DNA from: Heligmosomoides polygyrus polygyrus
Taxonomy: Eukaryota > Nematoda > Chromadorea > Rhabditida > Heligmosomidae
DNA length: 64,000 nucleotides
Reading direction: 5' to 3'
NCBI GenBank assembly: GCA_947396885.1
Contig: OX377202.1
Location: 77,658,643-77,722,642, forward strand
In this document: positions 10,529 to 19,680 of the stretch, one piece after another
How the letters are laid out: every line of letters starts with the position of its first letter
How positions within the stretch are numbered: position 1 is the first letter of the stretch
Notes under the pieces: model-generated
Databases searched by the model: none
What the model saw: the letters and a program-made list of their open reading frames with translations, nothing else
Told to the model about the DNA's origin: nothing
Translations under genes and position numbers: made by a program

Positions 10529-10832
10529 CCCTTTCACGACATTACCCGATGTCGTCGGATACTTTTGCCACGTGGGACAATGTCCGACGATGCCGTTGGA
10601 CACTATCATAAAAATAGTTCATTGAAAATTATCACACATTTAGTAGTACAAGTTTTATCAATGAGTCCACTAATAGCTACGGTCAAGGTTGTCTATGGAA
10701 AACTTTATTTATTACTGTTTTTTCATATCTAACAAATCTTACAAATAAAATAATGGAAATAATCAGCGTGCGGGAAAAATGCGCGCTGTCCCACGCGACA
10801 GTCACCTGAAAATCGCGCGTGTCGTGAAAGGG
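10529..10832. mobile_element. piggyBac-like non-autonomous element (MITE)
   Basis: A perfect 13-bp terminal inverted repeat, CCCTTTCACGACA at 10529-10541 and TGTCGTGAAAGGG at 10820-10832. TTAA precedes the left end (10525-10528) and CTAA follows the right end (10833-10836), one change from TTAA. TTAA target and CCCT-type ends are the signature of piggyBac elements. A subterminal inverted pair CGTGGGACA (10571-10579) and TGTCCCACG (10787-10795) adds support. The 304-bp body has no coding capacity. Confidence 0.75.
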
Positions 10833-10836
10833 CTAA

Positions 10837-11300
10837 TGGTATGGTGATGATATGAATTTGACTGCAGCTGTTGACCAAGATTGGCATCGACCTTTATTTT
10901 GGCTAACGTTCCGGCGATGTCGCCGGTATGGTGATGTCCTTTAAACCATTACCGCGCCCCCAACTTCCTGCGCAAACTCGTCCCATTCTCATCCCATTCT
11001 CTCAGGGGTCAGCCGCAAGTACTAATTCGCGGCCGAGGATCATCCGCTCTCGCTAAAAAAAGAGAAGTGAAGGACAACCTCACCCGACGAGAAACACCAT
11101 AACAAAGTGCTAATGCCTCCAACAGCGGGTTTTCTTTCTATGCTCTTCGGTTCTATCCGAATGTGAAAATTTTCCAAGCACATAAACTTTCAGAAATAGA
11201 GCTTTGAAATTTGCCTCTAGCGATATGGGCGATCATACAAAAATTCAATGAATTCTAGTTCTGTTTGGGATTGTTTTCAAAAGTCCCGTATTTTGGAAGC
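10837..11300. other. no gene; one short perfect palindrome
   Basis: Non-coding. It contains CCGGCGATGTCGCCGG (10911-10926), 7-bp arms around TG. Otherwise AT-rich and featureless. Confidence 0.5.
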
Positions 11301-11359
11301 CCTATAAGCTATTAATTTCTCTACTATCCTACCTTGTAGAGAAATTAATAGCTTCTAGG
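11301..11359. repeat. near-perfect hairpin, 24-bp stem, 11-nt loop
   Basis: Left arm 11301-11324 contains AAGCTATTAATTTCTCTAC, whose exact reverse complement is at 11336-11354. The stem continues five more bases outward with one mismatch. The loop is 11 nt (TATCCTACCTT). Confidence 0.85.
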
Positions 11360-11420
11360 TTTGCAATTCATAACTTTAATCTGGAAGTTCACAAAATACA
11401 ACAAAGCATAACAATGAAAA

Positions 11421-12060
11421 TCAATCGTTCTTCACAACAAATTCATTAAACAAGTTATGAAGCATTGCCCGTAGATCACACACATACCGACGACCGTCAA
11501 CCGAGAAACAAGAAAAACAGACGTGTTCACAGGGCTCCATCACTGTCTCTCTGAAATCGACTCTTTGATGCACTGATGTGGGCAAACCACTTTGAAATCC
11601 CCCTTTACAGTGCAAGTGGTTCACCGTCAGCATTAGTTGCTGTCATATCCGAAGGATTCGGGTCGGGCGTATAACAGAGTTGATTCTCATCGATACCGGC
11701 AGCGGATTTTCTACGCCTCTTGCGGGCTCTTGAATTTAGAGGACTTCTATTGTTTATCCACGTTTCCTTCTTTGCCACTTCACGTATCGCACAGAACATG
11801 AACACGCACTGAAAGTCTAATATTTTCCAAGCACCACGACGAACTTGAGAGTCTCTTCTCACCCCTCCAATAAACTCCACTTTTGTCAACGCTCTCAATC
11901 CGTTTTTCAAGAGTCTTCTCAAGTTCTTCACGATCTCCAACGAACAACTCGTTTTTTGTGTCCAAAGCGAAAATTGTCATATTGTTCCGCGAAGTTTTCT
12001 CATCCGAGAAATTGTTTCTGTGTCCAAAGCGAATTTTGTCATTCGAGCCACTTTCTCTTT
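11421..12060 (-). other. coding-like minus-strand segment, unrecognised
   Basis: Overlapping minus-strand frames (11605-11940, 111 codons; 11421-11633, 70 codons; 11780-11980) have protein-like composition, including a basic stretch RARKRRRKSAAGIDENQL and a charged stretch GDREELEKTLEKRIESVDK. The frames overlap without a shared phase, as expected of a frameshifted pseudogene or mis-joined exons. I do not recognise a domain. It could be an element remnant. Confidence 0.3.
11957..12042. repeat. short duplication, 62-bp spacing
   Basis: TGTGTCCAAAGCGAAAATTG at 11957 recurs at 12019 as TGTGTCCAAAGCGAATTTTG (22 of 24 matches over the 24-bp copies). Confidence 0.8.
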
Positions 12061-12769
12061 TGACATGAGGGCAAAATTTGGCACGCCTTCCGAAGGTCTG
12101 GCGTTGTTGTATTAAACCTGCATAGGAGAATATTCGTCTCAGCTGACTTCGATGTCATCGTTTCCAAAAATGAGCGAATATTCCTTTCCAAACTTTACTC
12201 TGCATGCTGCCTTCAGTTTGTTTAATTCTGCTTAAAATTTTATTGAGTCTTCTTGTTTCTTGTGTGCGAGTTCGGAAACAGGTGCACCTGTAGAGAGTAG
12301 TGTGATCGCAAATAGTTGTAGGCCTTCTAAATGGAAAAATAAAACAAATCCTTCTCGACCTCGCAAAGACTATCTTAACTTGCTTCGAATGCCAAATTCC
12401 CCTTGCTTACTTTTGCATTATACGACCGTTTTTCCAAAAAACTTTTCTTGTTGTCTCACCGAAATGTCACCTTGAACGGCACCCGAAGAAAGGAGCTCCA
12501 CTGTTTTTGTACGTGGAAAAGAAGCAGCAATGCAATGGTCACTGCGACACAATAAACATAGATATACACAGAATATTATACACTACTGAGGAACTGCTAA
12601 ACAAGTTCAAACAGATTTGTTCTCAAAAATCTCACTTTTCCTCCACGACGTTTCCTCCATCTGCTGCGAAAATTGTCACCATTCTCACTTAATATAATTC
12701 GCACATTTTTGTGGTTTAAGCTCCCTCCAAAATGCGTAGCTTTTTGCTGCCTAAAAGAGTAACTATCGA
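12061..12769. other. no recognisable gene
   Basis: Small plus-strand frames at 12260-12475 and 12507-12692 show no motif. AT-rich. Confidence 0.4.
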
Positions 12770-13700
12770 TGAGTAGAGATCAACATCCGAAAAGTGTGAC
12801 AAATAACGAACCTTATATTTTCTATCATACTGCCCCACACAAGTTTGATAGGATAAAGATATGGTGACTCTGGAGGCCAATCCAGCGCTGTTGTCAGCTT
12901 TTCTTGAAGCCGTCTTGTGTATGCACTATAGTAGAGGGGGGTCATGGGCAAGTCGCGCAAAAAGTCGAGCCTAAACTAGCCATTGAATGCTTTCGGGGTT
13001 CACGTGGCGCGACCCATCATGGTTAAGAGCCGATGCGCAGCCTGTGCATCGACTCTTAACCTTGCGTCGCGCCGCGCGCAAGACCCACACTAAGGCATCC
13101 CTTAAACAAGAAGAACAGCTCCCTTTAGAGAAGTTCGACCAACCGTAATATCGTCGAGCTTAAACACGACGCCTCAAAAATTTTGCAGTACGTTGAGCTG
13201 TCCAAGCGTGCAGATCCCTGAAACAGAACTAAATCGGTGGTTCCTCGAATGGATATGCAGCACCAGATATGCACCTTCGCTGGGTGTTTCGCTCTAGGAA
13301 GGAACCTGAGGCCTCATCTGCTTTTCGAACGAAGCAGCGGCTCACACTCGCCTCAACTAAATGGACTACTTTCATTACCAACCAAACAAGAATCTTCAGA
13401 GAACCTCCCCTGGAAGGTGCTTTCATCCGCGGAGATACAATCAGTTAAGGTTTCTTCAGACAACATGTGGGAGCAGAACTGAATACTTTTCAATTTGCTT
13501 GTATGTCGTATTAACTGACAATATTTGGCAGATTTTAATTCGATACCAAGCATCTTTCGCAGACGCTGACCTGACGAGGGCTTACAGTGATTCCCTTTCC
13601 TAACAACTGGCTCCTTATACAGGAAGGAGTAAATGAATCCGAAACGCAAGCGCTGACGACGGCGTCCTGTAATGGTAATGGTCGAAAATACGCCATATTG
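12770..13700 (-). pseudogene. Tc1-like transposase remnant, interrupted
   Basis: A minus-strand relic of a Tc1-like transposase (nuclear DDE cut-and-paste enzyme). From high to low coordinates: LIRHTSKLKSIQFCSHML then TLTDCISADESTFQ (first catalytic Asp, about 13,422-13,430), a frame change, AKHPAKVHIWCCISIRGTTD (about 13,230-13,290, the KHP-KVHVW motif), then a palindromic insert at 13,000-13,086, then YTRRLQEKLTTALDWPPESP and KLVWGSMIENI (about 12,800-12,900), where the family has SPDLNPIE-VW. The DNDPKH motif with the second Asp is destroyed near the insert, and the DLNPIE block reads YLYPIK, so the catalytic third residue has changed. Stops and frameshifts make it dead. Terminal repeats were not located. 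Confidence 0.72.
13000..13086. repeat. palindromic insert inside the Tc1 remnant
   Basis: Left arm GGCGCGAC (13006-13013) plus GGTTAAGAGCCGATGC (13021-13036) pairs with GCATCGACTCTTAACC (13046-13061) plus GTCGCGCC (13066-13073), with one mismatch. Looser pairing extends outward to GGGTT and GACCC. It lies between two homologous blocks of one transposase, so it looks like a small inserted foldback element. Confidence 0.7.
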
Positions 13701-14056
13701 GTGATACACCGTACAAACACAAGGGTAAGAGGCTGTGAACCATAATGTCTATGCGGCCTATATTTGCGTTCTCGAGGGTTTATTGCACTGCAACTTGTTC
13801 ACGAGTCTTTTTACGTTGACTACATTGCTCGGATAACCAACCTGTAGGAACGCCTTCAAATCTCAAAATTTTAGACAATTCGTACGGAAGTGTGCACATG
13901 GACGAGACGTCTATGAATCGCTTCAACTTTTGTACACTCCTCATCGCGATTATCGTGGAAATGCCCTCCAAAAATGTAATTGTTACACACGAGTTTCATG
14001 CAAATCCCAAGGGATAAAGTAGTGTCCAGCGACGCTACGTGCGACTCCATCGCCGG
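13701..14056. other. no recognisable gene
   Basis: Minus-strand frame 13780-13971 (63 codons) has no motif. It could be the end of the Tc1-like element, but no terminal repeat was found. Confidence 0.4.
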
Positions 14057-14107
14057 CGACAGTGTTGTGTGGGTTGCTACGGACTACGCTGCACTACAAC
14101 ACTGTCG
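14057..14107. repeat. hairpin, 12-bp perfect stem
   Basis: CGACAGTGTTGT (14057-14068) and ACAACACTGTCG (14096-14107) flank a 27-nt loop. Confidence 0.75.
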
Positions 14108-15212
14108 TCGACGGACCACGGGAGTATTCCATAGGCCTAACTTCATAGGAAGTTTAGATTCGTACTGCATGAGCAGGTCTGCATGAGCACTGAGATAGCG
14201 ACCATAAAGTTCAAATGTAACCCAGAGATGTAACTCAGCACTTTAGTCAGTTTTAAGAATAAGATCTTCACTCAGCAATGTATGAAATTTAACTTTTCGA
14301 ACGTAACTTCCTCAGGACTACACCTTTTTGGTTATAGAATATGAATCATCTTTTTTTATTTTTTTACTTATGTGAGATTTAATTTACTCCAGTATCAAGC
14401 TGGAGGAATTCTCAAGCACGAAGCTGTAGGAAGGCTTCAGTGAGGCTGAAGGAAGTCTCCGGCACAATGCTGGAGAGTACACAAAAATGACACTATCCAA
14501 TTACGCAAACACCAGACCTAGAGAATTTTTCGTTCAGATTTCGCTCAACTTCGTACACGGGGTTATTTTGAGTGCTGAACACGATTCTGATGTCCGCTTT
14601 ACCGATAATGGCACTCTGCAGTAGCATGTATTAGTGGGTCGTACAGACAAAATCATGTATTTCGCCATAACTTTGCCTAGGGAAGGCTTATTTGGGGTGC
14701 TGAACACGATAACAATGTCCATTTCAGCAGATACAGCCCGTTACCCCTTCCTCATATCGATGGCTAGGTGACTAGGGTGATCCTGGGCAGTTCACCATAG
14801 TTGTCGATATGGAATAGTGAAAAACTAGTGAAAAAGTAAAAAGCTGCATGAAGTAGCGTAACGCAAAGCAGAACAACCGCTCCTTTCGAAATCGTTCGGT
14901 ACTGTATGCAAGCAGTAGCGGCAGGTCCCTCACACAACCCTAGTCAGCCGTAGGGTTGAGAGTGAAACAGGAAAAGGACAACTCGCTCGTTGTAATGGAG
15001 CATGATTTTGAAAGTAAAAGTAAAATTTAGGGAAATTTGGTTAATTTTGACAAATTTGACATTTTGGAAGCTACCGGATAGAGTTTGAGCTACTGAACTC
15101 AAAAATGTGTTAGTTTTCTCACATAGTTAACTTTATAGGGAGTTACTTCTAAAGGCTGAAAAAGCTGCTAAAATGCGGCTTTCTTGGGATTTCGGTGGTC
15201 CGTTACCTCCTG
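14108..15212. other. no gene; tandem copies of a dispersed motif
   Basis: GCTGAACACGAT occurs at 14574 and 14699 (125 bp apart), each followed by a TGTCCG/TGTCCA-type block. A diverged third copy is at 2689. A weak AGCTGGAGGAA/AGCTGTAGGAA/GCTGAAGGAA repeat lies at 14399-14475, and a short hairpin CAACCCTA/TAGGGTTG at 14935-14958. No coding sequence. Confidence 0.5.
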
Positions 15213-15356
15213 GAGCCAAATTCATCAAACACTTACCAGCCGGTAACGCTATATCGGTTATCGTATCTGTGTCTCTCTGTATCACTTACTACATAAGCCG
15301 ATATGGTGAATCCGTCATGAGATGATACCGGCGGTATCATTGATGAATTTGGCCTC
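15213..15356. mobile_element. 144-bp MITE-like element
   Basis: Terminal inverted repeats GAGCCAAATTCATCA (15213-15227) and TGATGAATTTGGCCTC (15341-15356) agree apart from one inserted base. Pairing continues inward in patches (CCGGTA with TACCGG; ATATCGG with CCGATAT), giving a folded palindromic body. No coding capacity. The target duplication is unclear. Confidence 0.7.
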
Positions 15357-15419
15357 TGGTTGTTGACTCTTCCGAAGTTGTAGCAGAAACACTGCGTTTT
15401 TTGCACCCTCCCTCGTGTA

Positions 15420-16106
15420 TTCCTACTTACAGAGTTTCGATGACCGAAGACAGCACAAGGACAGGACTCGCCCTAGAACACCGGACGTTACGAAAATTTG
15501 CCGGCGAGTGCAGTACACCTGAGGCCATTGGCGCGACTTTGTGGCCAAGGTTTCCTCGCTAGCCGCGTTAGTGCTGTAGTCGTGCTGGAGACGACGGGAG
15601 CACAATAGGCAAAAGCAAGGAGACATTCCGGCCAAGACCTCCTATTGCGCAGCGCTTGTCCTGCGGTCGTGCTGAAGATACATAATATTCGTTCCCTTTC
15701 CGACAGGGTGAGGAAGTGGGACAAGCGTCTGAACAGTGGGTTTCTCTTTCCCGACAATAGGTGCATTGGACGTCTCGCTCTTCGTTTTTCAGCTGTCTAA
15801 TACCGAACTGTCTCGGCCTAGTGGATATATTCTGGAGGGCACGAAGGAACTCGTGGATCTCTTCGTCGCAGCGTCGAATTCGATGATGGTATACGTGCTC
15901 TAGACCCTCGCAGCTTTCTCTTCCCGATTGTCGGTCTCACCCTCGCTGAGCCTCAGCCTCTCGACGTCGTTCTTGTGCTTGCTCTGCTTGTCGTCTTGTT
16001 TCTGCTTCAGCTTGTCGTCTTTCTTCTGCTTCAGCCTGACGTTGTGCTTGTGTTTGTACTTCAGCCTGGAGTCAAGCTTTCTCTTCAGATTCAGCCTGAC
16101 GTTGCA
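15420..16106 (-). pseudogene. gag-like coiled-coil and zinc-knuckle remnant
   Basis: Read on the minus strand, this starts with a Gln/Ala/Glu/Arg-rich repeat (RQAEAEERRQAEAETRRQAE, about 15,930-16,105), interrupted by two in-frame stops and predicted to form a coiled coil. It continues in the same frame through HVYHHRIRRCDEEIHEFLRA and TRPRQFGIRQLKNEERDVQ to a zinc-knuckle-like CTYCRERETHCSDAC (C-x2-C-x5-H-x4-C, about 15,725-15,770). After that the frame decays; a second Cys-rich stretch (CFCLLCSRR) lies in another frame. Coiled coil plus nucleic-acid-binding knuckle suggests the gag-like protein of an LTR or related retroelement, but no protease, RT or LTR was found nearby. The family is uncertain. 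Confidence 0.45.
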
Positions 16107-16150
16107 TTTTATTGAGCACTACGGCCCTCGTGCCTTAGTGCTCAATAAAA
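16107..16150. repeat. hairpin with AATAAA on both strands
   Basis: Perfect 15-bp arms TTTTATTGAGCACTA (16107-16121) and TAGTGCTCAATAAAA (16136-16150) enclose a 14-nt loop. Each strand therefore reads CAATAAAA at its 3' arm, a canonical poly(A) signal. Confidence 0.85.
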
Positions 16151-17249
16151 GAGATGTGAGCCATCTGTTACTCATGTGTTAAAATAAGCCACATCTCCGG
16201 AACGGTCCGATTGATTCGCACTTGGCCGGAGGGGGGTGCCCGGTTTTCACACCGGAGAGGTCTCCGCCCGCAGAGTCCCCGCCTCCGCCCCCTTTTGCCC
16301 CGCCCATTTGGATCAGTTGACGACGCACACTACCTGTATTAATTAGACGTCGCAAAGTGGAACATTTCTCTTCTCCCTACAACTAATGCTGCCGCAAGAT
16401 TAATGAGCTCTGCAGCTACTACTACGACTACTATCCTGCTGTTTTATTAATTCGACTACTAATGCAACGCCATTGTGAGCGTATGAAAAACGGTAAGTTA
16501 GAAAACGCTTTCTAAAAGTAACATGTCCTGGTTGTGAAGGCTTTCATAATCGCTTCTTCATATCCACTGCATTCGTTTGCTATTTCACTGAGGATTCTGT
16601 GCATATTTGACTGCACAGATCTTTTTTGATAAGCAAAACAATGCAGAAGTATTTGTCTTATGAAGAGATCCACTACCTTGGTACCCATTTATTATAGTTT
16701 CACCTTTTAATTTGAGCTGTGATATTTTTTAAAGCAGCAGTGCCAAGTTCAAACCTAGAGAGGAGATCCATACCGGATGTCTTACTAAACTCTAAGCCCT
16801 ACCCTGAAAGCAGCGAACTATATTCCTCTGCATTTCTAATTTAGGTGCGAACGTGCTTAACGTTCTTATTTTAGAAGTTTTTTGACTCTTGGCGTTCTGA
16901 TCATTTGGCAGGGTGCCCCTCCCCTACACTCTAGAGTTGCTCACAGTGCCATATTGGTCCCTCATTTAGACATTGGTCCCTGGATTGGAGTAACTGCTCG
17001 CTGGTCCTGTGCGTTCATCAGACCTGTGTCGTGACCTGTGCCGCTCCTCGCACCTTTTACGGTCCTTCGCACCTACCATTGGCTGCCCTCAAGAGATGCT
17101 GTAGGCGCCTCTTGGAGGCGTAAGAGGCGCCAAATGCTAGGAATCAAAGTACTGATCTTCGAAGAGGCCCACGGTTGGAAGAAGTCCAAATAACTTGTTT
17201 AAGTAGAGCACAATTAATCAGGGATAGGGTAATATGTGCTCAATTTTGT
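16151..17249. other. no gene; one short GC-rich hairpin
   Basis: Non-coding. A C-rich stretch at 16,250-16,310 is followed by AT-rich DNA. GGCGCCTCTT (17104-17113) and AAGAGGCGCC (17122-17131) form a perfect 10-bp stem with an 8-nt loop. Confidence 0.5.
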
Positions 17250-17795
17250 GCGCTGACTCCTTCGGTATCCTGCGAGACTCGACCTTTCGTTTCCTTCAAC
17301 AGAAAAAGGAATTTCGAACAACGCGCCTCAGCTCACAACAAATAGATAAAATAATCCGTTTGCCAGGCATTTAACAGTGGAGTAAACTTCGGATTGCGTT
17401 GGTTTATCCGCTATATGACATGTGATGAAGTTAAGCGATACCTTAACAGACCTTTTAAAGAGTAAGCGACTCCCTCTACCAATCCTTAGGTTTTAGGTAG
17501 TAATGTGGGGGGCTAGTTGGTCGATACCCTGCGACTTGACCTTTTGTCTGCTTCAACAGAAAGTCTTTCGGACAAAGATCCCCACCCAGAACTGCTGCAG
17601 GGCCTGCGATGAAGCCAAAATATATTAGCAATCATTTTCAAAAGTAAACGGTTCGGCTGCTTCAACAGAAATTGTTTTCCGAACAACACTTCCCCTCCCC
17701 ATAGGACGCGACAGGGCCTATGGTGAAGTTAAATGATAATTCGACGATGTTAAAGAGTAAACGACTTCCTATAACAATTCAGCGACCTAGCGGCT
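17250..17795 (-). repeat. relic inverted copies of the 173-bp satellite
   Basis: Three decayed copies of the satellite found at 19,951-64,000, in opposite orientation. Copy A (about 17,250-17,490) has CCTGCGAGACTCGACCTTTC, CTTCAACAGAAA and TTCGAACAAC, and the exact 17-mer TTAAGCGATACCTTAAC (17431-17447), then AAAGAGTAAGCGACTCCCTC. Copy B (about 17,508-17,650) aligns base by base with the satellite reverse complement: CTAGTTGGTCG, CCTGCGACTTGA, TTTTGTCTGCTTCAACAGAA, TTTCGGACAAAGATCCCCAC. Copy C (about 17,650-17,795) has CTGCTTCAACAGAAATTG, TTTTCCGAACAAC and AAAGAGTAAACGACTTCC. Spacing is irregular (about 256 and 109 bp), so there have been insertions and deletions. Confidence 0.75.
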
Positions 17796-18141
17796 GCAAA
17801 ACGACTTATCCGCTCTCTATCATATGTAGCGATTTATTCTCCGAAGTATCCATTCTTTACGTGACGAGGAGCAGATTGTGAGAGTCTCTATCCGAACTGC
17901 TTAATTTGCAGAAACACAAATAAAATCAATCGGTATTGGTCGACCGGTCGACATCTTTTGCTGTGGGACAACTGTAATACTCCTCCGATTCTGTAGTCAT
18001 TCTACCTTCCACTCTCCCATCCCCCTCCAATACCATCTCACCGATGTACCGGCAGAGAAACGAAGTGAGAGTCAAGCACGCGCACGCTCGTTGCAAGAAG
18101 CTAAAAGGCCTCTTGAAAATGCAACGCATGCTGTGCAAAGT
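17796..18141. other. no recognisable gene
   Basis: Short spacer between the satellite relics and the minisatellite. The overlapping frames at 17,926-18,138 (minus) and from 18,091 (plus) have no motif. Confidence 0.4.
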
Positions 18142-18385
18142 CTGATCTGTGGCACGTCATCTGGATCTGAACGCACGTTATACGACGTCTGTGTTTCGTC
18201 TTCTAAATCCAAACACGTGTTTCATAACGTCTGTGACACATTTGTGGAGTCCCGACGCACGTTTCACGACGTTGCCACAACGTCTATGACAGGTCTTCTG
18301 CACCCCGACACACGTGGCACGACTTCAGTGACACGTCTTCTGCATCCCGGCACACGTGCCTCGACGTCCGACTCACGTTGGACGA
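18142..18385 (+). repeat. diverged 42-bp minisatellite
   Basis: Five recognisable units start at 18166, 18209, 18251, 18304 and 18346 (43, 42, 53, 42 bp and a partial), with a fragment before them. Each begins with a CCCGACACACGT-like block and ends GTCTTCTGCAT-like. Because 42 is 14 codons, the plus strand stays open through the repeat and encodes variants of a 14-residue unit such as SKHVFHNVCDTFVE. Divergence between units is high, so it is old. The adjoining 3' end of the RTE element begins at 18386. Confidence 0.7.
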
Positions 18386-19480
18386 TCACCTGTATCACCT
18401 GTCGTCCCGTTGATCATCGACTTGCTCGAGCGGGCGCCAGCAGCGTCTCCATTCGTCGCTGTCGCGTGCCAGAGTGCTCCAATGGATCCTCCTCGCTCGA
18501 GGGACACGAAGAGCGTCATAGCGGTCGTTCAGGGCTTTCAGGAAGAAGTCCGACCAACGCGTTGGTGGGCGTCCTGGTGTTCTCTTGACATCCCGCGGAA
18601 TCCAGTCGGTGACGGCTCTCGTGCAGCGGATGTCTGCGAAACGCATTACATGGCCGGCCCACCTAATTTTCGACGACTTGGCCCATGCGACAGCGTCTCT
18701 GATCTTCGAACGTCGGCGAAGCTCGGAACTCCGGAGGCCTTCTCTCACTTGCGTGAGTCGTGTCACTCCGAGCATCGTCCTCTCGATTCCACGCTGCGCG
18801 ACGCTGATCGCGTGTTCATCCTGCTTTCGTATAGCCCAGGTCTCTGAGGCGTATGTTAGGGCAGGAAGAACAGTGGAGTCAAATAGGTGGGCACGGAGTC
18901 GGACGTTCTTTGTCTTCTTCGCGACTTCTTCGACGCTCTTGAAAGCTCCCCAAGCCGCTCGTTTCCTCCTGCTCAGCTCTGGCGCTAGGTCGTTGGCCAT
19001 ATTGATTTCGCGACCCAGATACACATAGCTGGAGCATTCGGAGATGTTCGTTCCGTTGAGCGAGAATGGGGCATCAGAAACTTGTCCGTTCCTCATGAAC
19101 ATCGTCTTCGTAAGATTCAGCTGCAGTCCAACGTTCCCACATACACGATCGAAGTCGGCCAGCATTCGCTCCGCCTGGCTGATGCTCGGTGTTATGAGCA
19201 CGATGTCGTCAGCGAAGCGAAGATGGTGCAGTTGCCGGCAGTCGATCTTCACTCCCATGTCCTCCTATTCTACTTCGCGCATGACGTTTTCGAGGATGGC
19301 GCTGAAGAGCTTCGGGGATATGGTATCCCCCTGCTGAACCCCTCTCTTTACGTCGATGACGACGTCGTTGTAGAATGGAGAGATCTTGGTCGTGAATCCA
19401 CTGTACAGCTCTCGAAGGACTCTGGTGTACTGAGTAGGAACACCCTGAGTGGGCGTCGATGACCGCTTCAGTTTCGACGG
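18386..19480 (-). pseudogene. 5'-truncated RTE-type LINE, RT C-terminal half
   Basis: Reverse transcriptase of an RTE-clade non-LTR retrotransposon. From high to low coordinates on the minus strand: VETEAVIDA, a frame change near 19,445, GVPTQYTRVLRELYSGFTTK, VKRGVQQGDTISPKLFSAIL (RT motifs 3-4), an in-frame TAG (19265-19267) where neighbouring residues suggest a Trp, then an open frame 18395-19258 with LHHLRFADDIVLIT (catalytic FADD), YLGREI, LPALTYASETWA and the RTE-typical tail SKIRWAGHVMRFADIR, PRDVKRTPGRPPTRWSDFF, RRCWRPLEQVDDQRDDR. The stop at 18395 lies in a short CAGGTGATACAGGTGAT-like repeat, which resembles an RTE 3' end. The endonuclease and first RT motifs are missing. Little damage besides one stop and one frameshift indicates a fairly young insertion. 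Confidence 0.88.
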
Positions 19481-19680
19481 GGGACGTTGGACGATATTGA
19501 TAGAAAATACCGGTCCCTTTACAGGCCCTCCTTAAGATTAGTGGTCTCGCCTTTACTGGTACCTTCATTGGACTACTCTACTGGTCCTCTTTCAGTGGTT
19601 CTCCCTTCTTGGTTCTCCCTTCAATCTCATGTGTTCCAGAAGTAAAGGAGAGGGCTTATGTGTGTTCACATTTCCTGTAG
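19481..19680. other. spacer with ACTGGT-type short repeats
   Basis: Contains loosely repeated CTTTACTGGTACC / CTACTGGTCCTCTTTCAG / GGTTCTCCCTTC blocks. No gene. Confidence 0.45.

Noticed and set aside
18356..19462. Plus-strand open frames of 97-163 codons
   Set aside because: They are shadows antisense to the RTE reverse transcriptase, whose motifs are clear on the minus strand.
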